64,000 nt of DNA from Paeniglutamicibacter antarcticus_C. Lineage in GTDB: Bacteria > Actinomycetota > Actinomycetes > Actinomycetales > Micrococcaceae. The position numbers and the translations under genes are program-made. Positions 25,959 through 34,458 of the stretch are shown in pieces; position 1 is the first letter of the stretch, and each line of letters opens with the position of its first letter. The notes beneath the pieces are model-generated. The model saw only the letters and a program-made list of their open reading frames with translations. It searched no databases and was not told the DNA's origin. The stretch covers positions 1-64,000 of the forward strand of contig NZ_BAABLK010000028.1 in NCBI RefSeq assembly GCF_039544305.1, given 5' to 3'.

Positions 25959-27020
25959 ATGATGACCCAGGGATCCCGCCCAAACCGCGGCAACCAGCGC
26001 CCGCAAGGCTCCGGCAGCGGCCGTGGAGCAAGCGGTGCTGGCCGTTCAAAGCAAAACCCACGTTCCTCCGACTCGCGTCCGGGCTCCGAGCGCGGAACCG
26101 AGTCCTCGGCCGGTTCCTGGTCCAAGTCCCACGGCGGACCGAAGCAGTCCAAGAAGTCCGGGGCGCCGGCCAAGAAGTACTCCGGCCCCAAGGCCTTCGG
26201 CAAGGAACGCTTCGGCCAGAACCTGGGCCCGGTCAATTCCGAGCGCACCAAGCCCACCCAGCGTGCCCGTGCAGCAGCGGCCCAGTCTGACCTCGAGGGC
26301 GTGCGCCTGCAAAAGGTCATGGCTAATGCGGGGGTGGCATCGCGCCGCGTCTGCGAGGAAATGATCGCCGCCGGCCGCGTCGAAGTCAACGGCTCCCTAA
26401 TCACCGAGCTCGGTGTGCGCGTGGATCCGGAGCGCGACGCGGTGCACGTCGATGGTATGCGCCTGCAGCTTGATGCGGAGAAGCGCTACTTTGTCTTCAA
26501 CAAGCCGCGCAACGTCGTCTCCACGATGGAGGACCCCGAGGGCCGTAAGTGCATCACCGACTTCATGCGCAAGAAGAGCCAGGAACGCCTCTTCCACGTC
26601 GGACGATTGGACTACCAGACCGAGGGCCTGCTGATCCTGACCAATGACGGCGAAGCAGCCAACCGGCTCGCCCACCCCTCATTCGAGGTCCCCAAGACCT
26701 ACCTAGTCCAGGTCCGCGGCCCGATGGCCACCGGTATCGGCGCGCAGATGAAGAAGGGCATCAAGCTCGAAGACGGGTGGGCCTCGGTCGACTCCTTCCG
26801 CCTGATCGACTCGACCCCCGGGTACGTGCTCGTGGAAGTTATTCTGCACTCCGGGCGCAACCGCATCGTCCGCCGCCTCTTTGAGGAGGTCGGCCACCCG
26901 GTGACCCGCCTGGTCCGTGTACAGGTCGGCCCGATCCGCCTGGGCGACCAGAAGCAGGGCACCATCCGCCCGCTGGGCAACCAGGAAGTCGGACACCTGC
27001 TGGCAATGGTGGGGATGTAA
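25959..27020 (+). CDS. rluB: 23S rRNA pseudouridine synthase RluB family
   Basis: A 353-residue RsuA/RluB-family pseudouridine synthase. About 100 N-terminal residues are basic and low in complexity (Gly/Ser/Lys-rich), then an S4 domain (RLQKVMANAGVASRRVCEEMI) and the catalytic domain with the Asp in VGRLDYQTEGLLILTNDG. It modifies 23S rRNA during large-subunit assembly. It is co-transcribed with scpB and tyrA. The basic N-terminal extension is common in actinobacterial members and probably binds RNA. Confidence 0.93.
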   Translation: MMTQGSRPNRGNQRPQGSGSGRGASGAGRSKQNPRSSDSRPGSERGTESSAGSWSKSHGGPKQSKKSGAPAKKYSGPKAFGKERFGQNLGPVNSERTKPTQRARAAAAQSDLEGVRLQKVMANAGVASRRVCEEMIAAGRVEVNGSLITELGVRVDPERDAVHVDGMRLQLDAEKRYFVFNKPRNVVSTMEDPEGRKCITDFMRKKSQERLFHVGRLDYQTEGLLILTNDGEAANRLAHPSFEVPKTYLVQVRGPMATGIGAQMKKGIKLEDGWASVDSFRLIDSTPGYVLVEVILHSGRNRIVRRLFEEVGHPVTRLVRVQVGPIRLGDQKQGTIRPLGNQEVGHLLAMVGM

Positions 27021-27024
27021 CCCC

Positions 27025-28128
27025 ATGCCCACCACGCACCTTGCCGGACCTGTACTGGTCATCGGCACCGGGCTGCTGGGCACCAGCGTCGGGCTGGGGC
27101 TGAGCACGCGCGGACTCAGCGTCTGGCTCTGCGATCCCTCACCCAGCGCGCAAACCATCGCGCAGGACATCGGCGCCGGCACCATCCTCGTTCCCGGGCG
27201 TCCGCTGGCCCCGGAGCTCGTGGTGGTTGCGGCGCCGCCGGATGTCACCGCGGCCGTCGTCGCCCAGGCGCTGCTGGACTTCCCGATGTCCACCGTCATC
27301 GACATCGCCAGCGTCAAGGGCTCGATCCTCGAGGCCGTGCGGGCCGACGGGCGGATCACCGATGAGCACCTGGCCCGCTACGTGGGCACCCATCCGATGG
27401 CCGGGCGCGAGCGCTCCGGCCCGGCCTCGGCCCGCGGCGAGCTGTTCACCTCGATGCCTTGGGTCGTGTGCGCCCACTCGGGATCGCGCGGGGACTCGGT
27501 GAAGACCGCCGAGGCCCTCGCCATCGACCTGGGTGCCACCGTCTCAAGGATGAACGCGGCCGACCATGACGACTCAGTTGCCTTGATCTCGCACTTCCCC
27601 CAGGTTGCCTCCTCGTTGATCGCCACGAGGCTGCTCAACGCCACGGGCCACTCGCTGGCCCTGGCGGGCAACGGTTTGCGCGACACCACCCGGATCGCGG
27701 CCAGCGACCCGAAGCTGTGGATCCAGATCCTCAGCCACAACGCCGGCTCCCTGGTGCCGATCCTGCGTGGCATGCACGTGGACCTCGAACGGCTCATCTG
27801 CACGCTGAGCGATCCCGGTGCTTCCGGGGCCCTGCTTGACCTCGCCGAATTGATGGGGGAGGGCAACGCCGGGCAGGCACGTATCCCGGGCAAGCACGGT
27901 GCTCCGCCGCAGGCCTTTGCTCTGGTCACCGTTGTGGTGAAGGACAAGCCCGGGCAGGTCGCCAAGCTCCTGATGGAGATTGGCGATGCGGGAATCAACG
28001 TCGAGGACCTACGGGTGGAACACTCTGCCGGCCACCAGGTCGGCCTTGTCGATGTCTCGGTCATCCCGGGACGACGCGAAGAATTGATCACGGTGCTCAG
28101 CGCACTTGGCTGGAAGGTTGCACAGTAA
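27025..28128 (+). CDS. tyrA: prephenate dehydrogenase
   Basis: A 367-residue NAD(P)-dependent prephenate dehydrogenase for tyrosine synthesis. The dinucleotide site is LVIGTGLLGTSVGLGL at the N-terminus; GTHPMAGRERSG carries the substrate-binding His; the last 75 residues (VVVKDKPGQVAKLLMEIGD) form an ACT domain, implying allosteric control by an amino acid. The ATG at 27025 is four bases after rluB; a longer frame back to 26917 lies inside rluB and is rejected. The cmk ATG overlaps its stop. Confidence 0.93.
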   Translation: MPTTHLAGPVLVIGTGLLGTSVGLGLSTRGLSVWLCDPSPSAQTIAQDIGAGTILVPGRPLAPELVVVAAPPDVTAAVVAQALLDFPMSTVIDIASVKGSILEAVRADGRITDEHLARYVGTHPMAGRERSGPASARGELFTSMPWVVCAHSGSRGDSVKTAEALAIDLGATVSRMNAADHDDSVALISHFPQVASSLIATRLLNATGHSLALAGNGLRDTTRIAASDPKLWIQILSHNAGSLVPILRGMHVDLERLICTLSDPGASGALLDLAELMGEGNAGQARIPGKHGAPPQAFALVTVVVKDKPGQVAKLLMEIGDAGINVEDLRVEHSAGHQVGLVDVSVIPGRREELITVLSALGWKVAQ

Positions 28129-28790
28129 TGCACAAACTCACGGTGGCCATCGACGGCCCCTCCGGAAGCGGCAAGTCATCGGTCTCCAAAGAGGCCGCAC
28201 GACGCCTGGACGCCGCGTACCTGGACACCGGTGCGATGTACCGCGCGGTGACCTGGCACGCCCTTGACGCGGGCACGGATTTGACCGACGCCGACGCCGT
28301 GGCCGCAGCGGTCGTTGCGGCGGACCTGTTCATCTCCACCGACCCGGATGTGGAAAAGGTGACGATCCACGGCACCGACGTCACGCAGGCGATCCGCGAG
28401 CCCTTCGTTTCTGAGGCCGTCTCCGCGGTGGCAACAAACCTGGCCGCACGCAAGGAGCTGGTGGCCCGGCAGCGCACCATCATCGCCGCGCACCCGCGTA
28501 TCGTGGCCGAGGGCCGGGACATCACCACAGTGGTGGCCCCGGACGCCTCGGCCCGGATCCTGCTCACCGCATCGGAGGAAGCACGGCTGCGCCGCCGCGG
28601 ACTGCAGCTTGGCGGGACCCAGTCCGCCGCCGAGCTGCAGGCCCAAGTGCTTGCCCGCGATGCCAAGGACTCCACGGTGGTGAACTTCCAGGTGGCCTCC
28701 GACGGTGTGGCGACCGTGGACTCCTCGGAGTTGGATTTCGAGCAAACCGTGGTGACGGTGCTCGAGGCCATCAAGGCCCAGGCCTCCTAG
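28128..28790 (+). CDS. cmk: cytidylate kinase
   Basis: A 220-residue CMP/dCMP kinase. The P-loop is IDGPSGSGKSSVSKEAARRL, followed by LDTGAMYRAVTW and the CMP-binding GRDITTVV segment. It overlaps the tyrA stop by one base. The usual neighbour der follows 158 bases later behind its own ribosome site. Confidence 0.95.
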   Translation: MHKLTVAIDGPSGSGKSSVSKEAARRLDAAYLDTGAMYRAVTWHALDAGTDLTDADAVAAAVVAADLFISTDPDVEKVTIHGTDVTQAIREPFVSEAVSAVATNLAARKELVARQRTIIAAHPRIVAEGRDITTVVAPDASARILLTASEEARLRRRGLQLGGTQSAAELQAQVLARDAKDSTVVNFQVASDGVATVDSSELDFEQTVVTVLEAIKAQAS

Positions 28791-28948
28791 AGGCCACCGA
28801 CGGGGGCGATCCGCCAGGAAACGGACCCCCCCCATATCCCCGCCGGGATGGCGGTGCGAAAGCGCTGTGAGAACCGGTGGGGCAGACATGCTTGAATTGA
28901 TACCGGCTTCCGCGTTTGGTGGAGGCACGCAACGCAAAGGAACCACAC

Positions 28949-30484
28949 ATGAGTGAGAGCCTGCTTCCGGGTGACGGGGACGAATACCAGCCCGTCAACG
29001 ACGACCAAATAGCCGACCGCATGGCCGAGATCAGCGAGGAGGACGCCGAGGCACGCGCCGCATCCCTGCTGGCCGGACTTGGGGACTACGAGCTGGATCC
29101 CGAGGACGCCGAACTGCTGGCGCACCTGGACGATGACTTCGATGACGACGCCGACGCGGTCATCCCGCCGGTCGTGGCCATCATCGGCCGTCCCAACGTG
29201 GGCAAGTCCACGCTGGTCAACCGCATCCTGGGCCGCCGCGAGGCAGTGGTGGAGGATGTCCCGGGCGTGACCCGCGACCGCGTCACCTACCGGGCCGAAT
29301 GGCTCGGTAAGGACTTCACCATCGTTGACACCGGTGGCTGGGAGCACGACGCCAAGGGCATCCACGCCCGCGTTGCCGAGCAGGCCGAGATCGCAGCGGA
29401 CGTTGCCGACGTGATCCTCTTCGTCGTTGACTCCCGCGTCGGGGCTACGGCCACCGACGAGGCAGTGGTGAAGATGCTGCGCCGGAAGAAGAAGCCGGTG
29501 CTGCTGGTGGCCAACAAGGTCGATGACGCGAACCAGGAAGCCGACACGGCATTCCTCTGGGGCCTTGGCTTCGGCCAGCCTTGGCCGGTCTCGGCCCTGC
29601 ACGGCCGCGGTGCCGCGGACCTGTTGGACGCAGTGGTTGCCAAGCTTCCCGAGCACTCCGCCTTCGGCGGGGTCATCCCGCGCGGCGGCCCGCGCCGCAT
29701 TGCGTTGATTGGCCGCCCGAACGTGGGCAAGTCCTCGCTGCTGAACAAGATGGCCGGATCCGAGCGAGTTGTCGTTGACAACGTTGCCGGCACCACCCGC
29801 GACCCGGTCGACGAGCTCGTCGAACTTGGCGGGGAGGTCTGGCGATTCGTCGACACCGCAGGTATCCGCCGCCGCCAGCACATGGCGCAGGGCTCGGACT
29901 ACTACGCCTCGCTGCGCACCCAGGCCGCCCTGGAAAAGGCCGAGGTGGCCGTCGTGCTGATGGCCGTCGACGAGGTCCTCTCCGAGCAGGATGTGCGCAT
30001 CTTGCAGATGGCCATCGACTCGGGCCGTGCGCTGGTTCTCGCGTTCAACAAGTGGGACCTGATGGACGATGACCGCCGCCGCTACCTCGAGCGCGAGGTT
30101 GAAACCGACCTTGCGCACGTTGAGTGGGCACCGCGGGTGAACATCTCGGCGATGACCGGATGGCACAAGGACAAGCTGGTCCCTGCCCTGCACACCGCCC
30201 TGGAATCATGGGACAAGCGCATCTCCACCGGCAAGCTCAACACCTTCCTGGGCGAGCTCGTGGCGGCCCACCCGCACCCGTTGCGCGGCGGCAAGCAGCC
30301 ACGCATCCTCTTCGGCACCCAGGCGTCCTCGCGGCCACCGCGTTTTGTCCTTTTCACCACCGGTTTCCTGGATCCCGGGTACCGGCGGTTCATTACCCGC
30401 AGGCTTCGGGAGACCTTCGGTTTCGAGGGAACACCGATCGAGGTTGCGATGCGCGTTCGTGAAAAGCGCCAGCGTTCGAAGTAG
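28949..30484 (+). CDS. der: ribosome biogenesis GTPase Der (EngA)
   Basis: A 511-residue double GTPase required for 50S assembly. The two P-loops are GRPNVGKSTLVNRILG and GRPNVGKSSLLNKMAG, each followed by a DTGG/DTAG box and NKVD/NKWD, with a C-terminal KH-like domain. About 75 N-terminal residues are acidic and specific to actinobacteria. The ATG at 28949 is chosen for AAAGGA upstream over the frame opening at 28916. Confidence 0.96.
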   Translation: MSESLLPGDGDEYQPVNDDQIADRMAEISEEDAEARAASLLAGLGDYELDPEDAELLAHLDDDFDDDADAVIPPVVAIIGRPNVGKSTLVNRILGRREAVVEDVPGVTRDRVTYRAEWLGKDFTIVDTGGWEHDAKGIHARVAEQAEIAADVADVILFVVDSRVGATATDEAVVKMLRRKKKPVLLVANKVDDANQEADTAFLWGLGFGQPWPVSALHGRGAADLLDAVVAKLPEHSAFGGVIPRGGPRRIALIGRPNVGKSSLLNKMAGSERVVVDNVAGTTRDPVDELVELGGEVWRFVDTAGIRRRQHMAQGSDYYASLRTQAALEKAEVAVVLMAVDEVLSEQDVRILQMAIDSGRALVLAFNKWDLMDDDRRRYLEREVETDLAHVEWAPRVNISAMTGWHKDKLVPALHTALESWDKRISTGKLNTFLGELVAAHPHPLRGGKQPRILFGTQASSRPPRFVLFTTGFLDPGYRRFITRRLRETFGFEGTPIEVAMRVREKRQRSK

Positions 30485-30568
30485 CCAAAAAAGTAGGGTA
30501 GGGTAATCACGGAGCTTTTCGCAGACGGCACCTTCACTAAAATGAGGGAGAACGGCTGCGGAAGCAAC

Positions 30569-30642
30569 CGGGCTATGGCGCAGCTTGGTAGCGCGCCTGA
30601 CTGGGGGTCAGGAGGCCGTGGGTTCGAATCCCGCTAGCCCGA
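30569..30642 (+). tRNA. tRNA-Pro (GGG anticodon)
   Basis: The 74 bases fold as a cloverleaf: acceptor CGGGCTA / TAGCCCG, D stem GCGC with AGCTTGGTA loop, anticodon stem CCTGA / TCAGG with loop CTGGGGG (anticodon GGG), and T loop TTCGAAT in GTGGGTTCGAATCCCGC. The discriminator is A and the CCA end is not encoded. It reads CCC codons. Confidence 0.95.
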
Positions 30643-30648
30643 CCGGTC

Positions 30649-30694
30649 AAAACCCCGGCAAACCGACGAAGTAGCGTTGGGTTGCCGGGGTTTT
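30649..30694 (+). terminator. terminator behind tRNA-Pro
   Basis: AAAACCCCGGCAA (30649-30661) pairs with TTGCCGGGGTTTT (30682-30694), and CC with GG continue the stem inside. It is followed by a T run and begins seven bases after the tRNA. Confidence 0.9.
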
Positions 30695-30864
30695 TCCACG
30701 TCCAGGGACAATCGCTCCACGCATGCCCGAGCGTCACCGGCAGGCATATGCCTTTTTCAGGGAAAGCCGCGGAGCAAACGCAAAGGAGCACCACCCAAAT
30801 CGCCACCGCTAGGGTCGGCGGGTCCTGGTGGAGCGCCTGGGGCACGCCCAGGAAGGCTCAGCGC

Positions 30865-31470
30865 CTAGACGGTGGGGCTGCCCCCATCGAATTCATCGCC
30901 TGTCTTGGGTGGCCTCCGGGGGGTGTCGCCCGTTCCTGCATCGTTGGCGGAAGTGGGGCGACGTGGCGGTCGGTGGTTCCCCGGTCCCGGGTTTCGCGCC
31001 TTCATTTCGGATTTCATGGGCTTCATCTTCTGTCCCCGTGAATGCCACAGGTGCCAGAACGCGGCAATGCTGATGAACAACACCAGGCCGGTGATGGCTC
31101 CGCCGATGCTCCACGAAGGGAACCACGTCGCGCTGATGTCGATCATGTTCCTGGCCTTGGCGGCAGCGGCTGAGGGATTGGCATAGATGCTCAAGGTCAA
31201 CAGGTTGGGAATCGCTACCAGAACCGCAGCAAGTACGATGACCGCCTTCCAGAGCCATGACACCTTCTTGTAACGCGCCTGCCAGGCAATCAGCAACGGA
31301 ACAAAGGTAAAGACGAATCCATAGACCAGGCCAAGGACGATTCCACTGGTCAGCGATCCCTGGGTCTGGTCCGAGATCCGGGTGGCCCACCAAACGGGCA
31401 TGAACAGGCGCACAACGAAGTACAGGAGCACCAACAAGGCAAGCGCAGCGGCTCCCAATCCAAGGCGCAA
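30865..31470 (-). CDS. membrane protein with four hydrophobic segments
   Basis: A 201-residue protein with about four membrane helices (AAALALLVLLYFVVRLF; IVLGLVYGFVFTFVPLLIA; AVIVLAAVLVAIPNLL; IGGAITGLVLFISIAAFWHLW) and a polar, Pro/Arg-rich tail. It is probably cytoplasmic-membrane located; the function is unknown. The only in-frame start is TTG 31470, which begins inside the coding-like stretch. The same frame stays open and polar (DDAVIPDSEDRVPRQ) for another 29 codons upstream but has no start codon, while an ATG at 31561 sits one base out of frame. The true N-terminus may thus be near 31561. Confidence 0.7.
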   Translation of the reverse strand: MRLGLGAAALALLVLLYFVVRLFMPVWWATRISDQTQGSLTSGIVLGLVYGFVFTFVPLLIAWQARYKKVSWLWKAVIVLAAVLVAIPNLLTLSIYANPSAAAAKARNMIDISATWFPSWSIGGAITGLVLFISIAAFWHLWHSRGQKMKPMKSEMKARNPGPGNHRPPRRPTSANDAGTGDTPRRPPKTGDEFDGGSPTV

Positions 31471-31713
31471 GCCCCAGTGCGGCTTGCGCCCGGATTCCCC
31501 GGAGGCGGTTCTCTGGCGGGGGACTCGGTCCTCGGAATCTGGTATGACTGCATCATCCCATGCCGACCGCGAAACCCTTCAGATCCACCACGTCCGTATT
31601 CCCGAAAACAAGACGGCGACTAGTAAGCTAATCTGGAGGTGTGACGATTGCCCGATTTGGGGTGGGACAACGTCCGAAGGGAATTATGAGAGAGATTTTT
31701 GGGAGGACCGGAA

Positions 31714-32178
31714 ATGGCTGAAGCTCAGGTGCCTAACCAGCAGCACGAGACATCATCCGAAACAACGGGAATTGCATTGCCACCGGTGACGCGTGAACCA
31801 GTTGTTTTCTTTGGCCTGAGTCCTGAAGAACGCGCCGCAGTTTCCGCCTTGCCACAAGGTTCCGCGCTTTTGATTGCGCACTCCGGACCGAACCAGGGCG
31901 CACGCTTCTTGCTGGATCAAGACAGCACCCAGGCCGGGCGCCACCCGGACGCGGCTGTTTTCCTTGACGACGTCACGGTTTCGCGCAAGCACGCGCTGTT
32001 CATTCGCGACGCCGAAGGCTTCCGGCTCGTTGACAGTGGTTCATTGAACGGAACCTACGTCAACAACGACCGCGTGGACTCGGTGCGATTGGCCAACGGA
32101 TCTGAAGTACGGATCGGCAAGTACCGCCTGACCTTCTACAGCTCGTTGCCAAACAACCCGGCCAACACCCGCGAGTAA
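31714..32178 (+). CDS. garA: GarA-type FHA protein
   Basis: A 154-residue phosphothreonine-binding protein like GarA/OdhI, which controls 2-oxoglutarate dehydrogenase and glutamate metabolism. The FHA core has AGRHPDAAVFLDDVTVSRKHALF and GSLNGTYVNNDRVDS. The N-terminal tail carries SSETTGIAL, matching the ETT motif phosphorylated in mycobacterial GarA by PknB/PknG. ATG 31714 follows a GGGAGGA site. It leads the cluster garA, ftsR, nuclease, merR known as Rv1827-Rv1830. Confidence 0.92.
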   Translation: MAEAQVPNQQHETSSETTGIALPPVTREPVVFFGLSPEERAAVSALPQGSALLIAHSGPNQGARFLLDQDSTQAGRHPDAAVFLDDVTVSRKHALFIRDAEGFRLVDSGSLNGTYVNNDRVDSVRLANGSEVRIGKYRLTFYSSLPNNPANTRE

Positions 32179-32191
32179 GCAGGACAACTTC

Positions 32192-32941
32192 GTGAATCAG
32201 GCAGCCCGAAATCCCCGACTGGCCGTGGTGTCCGGCGATACCCAGCGCGCCGTTGCGCTCAATATCGGTGAGGTGCTCTCGGAACTTCATGGAGAATTCC
32301 CGCAGGTGACTGCCTCGAAGATCCGCTTTCTCGAGGAGAAGGGCCTGCTGACTCCGCAACGTACCTCGGCCGGCTACCGCAAGTACCTGCCTGACGATGT
32401 GGGTCGACTGCGTTTCATCCTGGGCTTGCAGCGGGACCAATACCTGCCGCTGAAGGTCATCAAGGACTACCTGGACGAAGTCGATCGGGGAGAGCGCCCC
32501 GATCAGCTTCCCGGGGGCCACACATTGGCGCCGCGGAGCATCAGCGAGCAGATGACCCAGGACCTGGTCGCCCGCACCCGCCCGGTCACCAAAGCCGAGC
32601 TGCAGGGCCTGAGCGGAGCCGGCGCCGAACTCGTTGAGGACCTGTTGGCCTTTGGCATGATTGTGCCCGAGAACGACCGCTTCGATGAACATGCCCAAAA
32701 GATTGCCGCGGCTGCCGCGGCACTGGCGGCACACGGCATCGAACCGCGCCACCTGCGTGCCTTCCGCGCTGCCGCGGACCGTGAGGTCGGGCTTGTCGAA
32801 CGGGTCGTGGCACCCCAGATGAGTCGAGGCGACGTGGCATCCCGGGCCCGGGCGGCAGAAACCGCTCGGGAAATCAGCGATGCATGCATGGCGTTGCATG
32901 GTGCACTGGTCAACGGTGCGATTGCCAAACTGGATCATTAG
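32192..32941 (+). CDS. ftsR: MerR-family regulator, FtsR type
   Basis: A 249-residue protein beginning with GTG. The N-terminal MerR helix-turn-helix (IGEVLSELHGEFPQVTASKI, RFLEEKGLLTPQRTSAGYRKY) binds DNA; the C-terminal half is helical without metal-binding cysteines. Its position right after garA matches Rv1828 and the C. glutamicum regulator FtsR that activates ftsZ. The role in ftsZ control is inferred from position and family. Confidence 0.88.
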   Translation: MNQAARNPRLAVVSGDTQRAVALNIGEVLSELHGEFPQVTASKIRFLEEKGLLTPQRTSAGYRKYLPDDVGRLRFILGLQRDQYLPLKVIKDYLDEVDRGERPDQLPGGHTLAPRSISEQMTQDLVARTRPVTKAELQGLSGAGAELVEDLLAFGMIVPENDRFDEHAQKIAAAAAALAAHGIEPRHLRAFRAAADREVGLVERVVAPQMSRGDVASRARAAETAREISDACMALHGALVNGAIAKLDH

Positions 32942-32991
32942 GTCGGCCAAAGGCGGCTGCAAGTTGCGGCCGCTTGGATAAGGAGCGAACC

Positions 32992-33474
32992 ATGCTTGAA
33001 CTTGAAGTCGTGGGAGTTCGCATTGAACTTCCCTCCAACCAGCCACTTGTCCTGCTCAAAGAATCCGATACCCAGCGGCACCTTCCGATTTGGATTGGCG
33101 CTCCGGAGGCATCGGCCATTGCCATGTTCCAGCAGGGGATCGTGCCACCACGGCCGCTGACCCACGACCTCATGATTTCGACCCTGGAGTCGCTGCACGC
33201 GCCGCTGCTACGCGTGGAGATCGTCTCGGTGCTCAACGCTGTCTTCAGCGCCGAATTGGTCTTCGCCGATAACGTGCGCGTCGACGCCCGGTCCTCGGAC
33301 GCGATCGCCCTGGCGCTGCGCACACCTTGTCCGATCCTGTGCGACGAGCAGGTGCTGGATGAAGCCTCGGTAATGGTTTCTGATGACTCCGAAGTTGTCG
33401 AAGGCCAGGAGGATCAAATGCGTGAATTCCGCGAATTCCTCGACGAGGTCGAACCGGAAGACTTCGATAAATAG
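32992..33474 (+). CDS. bifunctional nuclease domain protein (DUF151)
   Basis: A 160-residue DUF151/BFN protein; the opening MLELEVVGVRIELPSNQP and LPIWIGAPEASAIAM are diagnostic. Homologues show both DNase and RNase activity, and the Rv1829 position is the same. The acidic C-terminus (EEDQMREFREFLDEVEPEDF) is usual. ATG 32992 has AAGGAG upstream; the frame extends back into ftsR without a ribosome site. Confidence 0.9.
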   Translation: MLELEVVGVRIELPSNQPLVLLKESDTQRHLPIWIGAPEASAIAMFQQGIVPPRPLTHDLMISTLESLHAPLLRVEIVSVLNAVFSAELVFADNVRVDARSSDAIALALRTPCPILCDEQVLDEASVMVSDDSEVVEGQEDQMREFREFLDEVEPEDFDK

Positions 33475-33664
33475 ACGGCCGTCCGCGACACGCCTCAAGT
33501 AAAGCTTGAAGGTCTTTGACGCGGCCCCAATGTAGTCGTACCGTCGAAGCATAAGTTTCCCAAGGTTTGCCACGCAACGGTGTTCGGTTTCACTCGCAAC
33601 GGAGTCGTTCCTCAGCCAGGCAGTCCTCTTTCCCTCACGGGGATGCTTGAGCAAGGAGATTCCA

Positions 33665-34246
33665 ATGAATCCCACGGACGACGATTATGCGAACTCAATG
33701 ATGCCTTCGGCTTCCCAGCGCAATACCCAAGGGCTTCTCTTCACCGAGGATCTGCCGGTGCTCGATGAGGATGCCGGATACCGCGGCCCCATCGTCTGCA
33801 AGGCAGCAGGGATCACCTACCGCCAACTGGACTACTGGGCACGCACGGGCTTGGTGGAACCGGCAGTGCGAGGAGCCAGCGGATCCGGCTCCCAACGTCT
33901 CTACGGGTTCCGCGACATCCTGGTGCTCAAGGTCGTGAAACGGCTCCTGGACACCGGTGTATCGCTGCAGCAGATCCGTTCGGCGGTCGAACACCTTCGC
34001 GAACGCGGAGTCGAGGACCTCGCCCAGATCACCTTGATGAGCGACGGTGCCTCGGTATATGAATGCACCTCCGCTGATGAGGTCATCGACCTGGTGCAGG
34101 GCGGGCAAGGCGTCTTCGGTATCGCCGTGGGGCGCGTGTGGCGTGAGGTTGAGGGATCTCTGTCGCAGCTGCCCAGCGAACGTGCCACAGACTTCCCTGG
34201 CGACGAGCTGGCCGTGCGCCGGGCAGCAAAGCGTTCGGTCAGCTAG
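33665..34246 (+). CDS. MerR-family regulator, Rv1830 type
   Basis: A 193-residue MerR-like regulator. The wing helix-turn-helix is GITYRQLDYWARTGLVEPAVR followed in frame by GSQRLYGFRDILVLKVVKRL; the C-terminal part is helical. ATG 33665 has AAGGAG six bases upstream. About 190 bases separate it from the nuclease gene, so it may have its own promoter. It ends the cluster, and a terminator lies at 34384-34417. The target is unknown. Confidence 0.88.
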   Translation: MNPTDDDYANSMMPSASQRNTQGLLFTEDLPVLDEDAGYRGPIVCKAAGITYRQLDYWARTGLVEPAVRGASGSGSQRLYGFRDILVLKVVKRLLDTGVSLQQIRSAVEHLRERGVEDLAQITLMSDGASVYECTSADEVIDLVQGGQGVFGIAVGRVWREVEGSLSQLPSERATDFPGDELAVRRAAKRSVS

Positions 34247-34383
34247 AACCCCGGGGCAAGCCAAAAAGTCTTGCAGGGACGGTACCTGTTGGTGCGGAGC
34301 GCTCAAGCGCACACGAAGTTGACGGGTACCATTTACTTTTTCACCGGTGGGCATGTTCGTAGTGGACAGGCCGCCACCCAACA

Positions 34384-34417
34384 AGGAAACCGCTTCGTTC
34401 CCACGAAGCGGTTTCCT
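34384..34417. terminator. bidirectional terminator between merR and the ParA-like gene
   Basis: AGGAAACCGCTTCG (34384-34397) pairs perfectly with CGAAGCGGTTTCCT (34404-34417) around a six-base loop. The stem ends in A and T rich flanks in both directions, between two convergent genes. Confidence 0.85.
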
Positions 34418-34458
34418 GCGTTTGGGAAGGGTACGCCGAGAGCGCAAGCCCGAGAGCG

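Noticed and set aside
26917..27024. Longer tyrA start inside rluB
   Set aside because: It overlaps the conserved rluB end and the dinucleotide fold begins right after ATG 27025.
34247..34383. Small RNA between merR and the terminator at 34384
   Set aside because: A TTGACG at 34319 has no -10 at a suitable distance, so there is no supported promoter.
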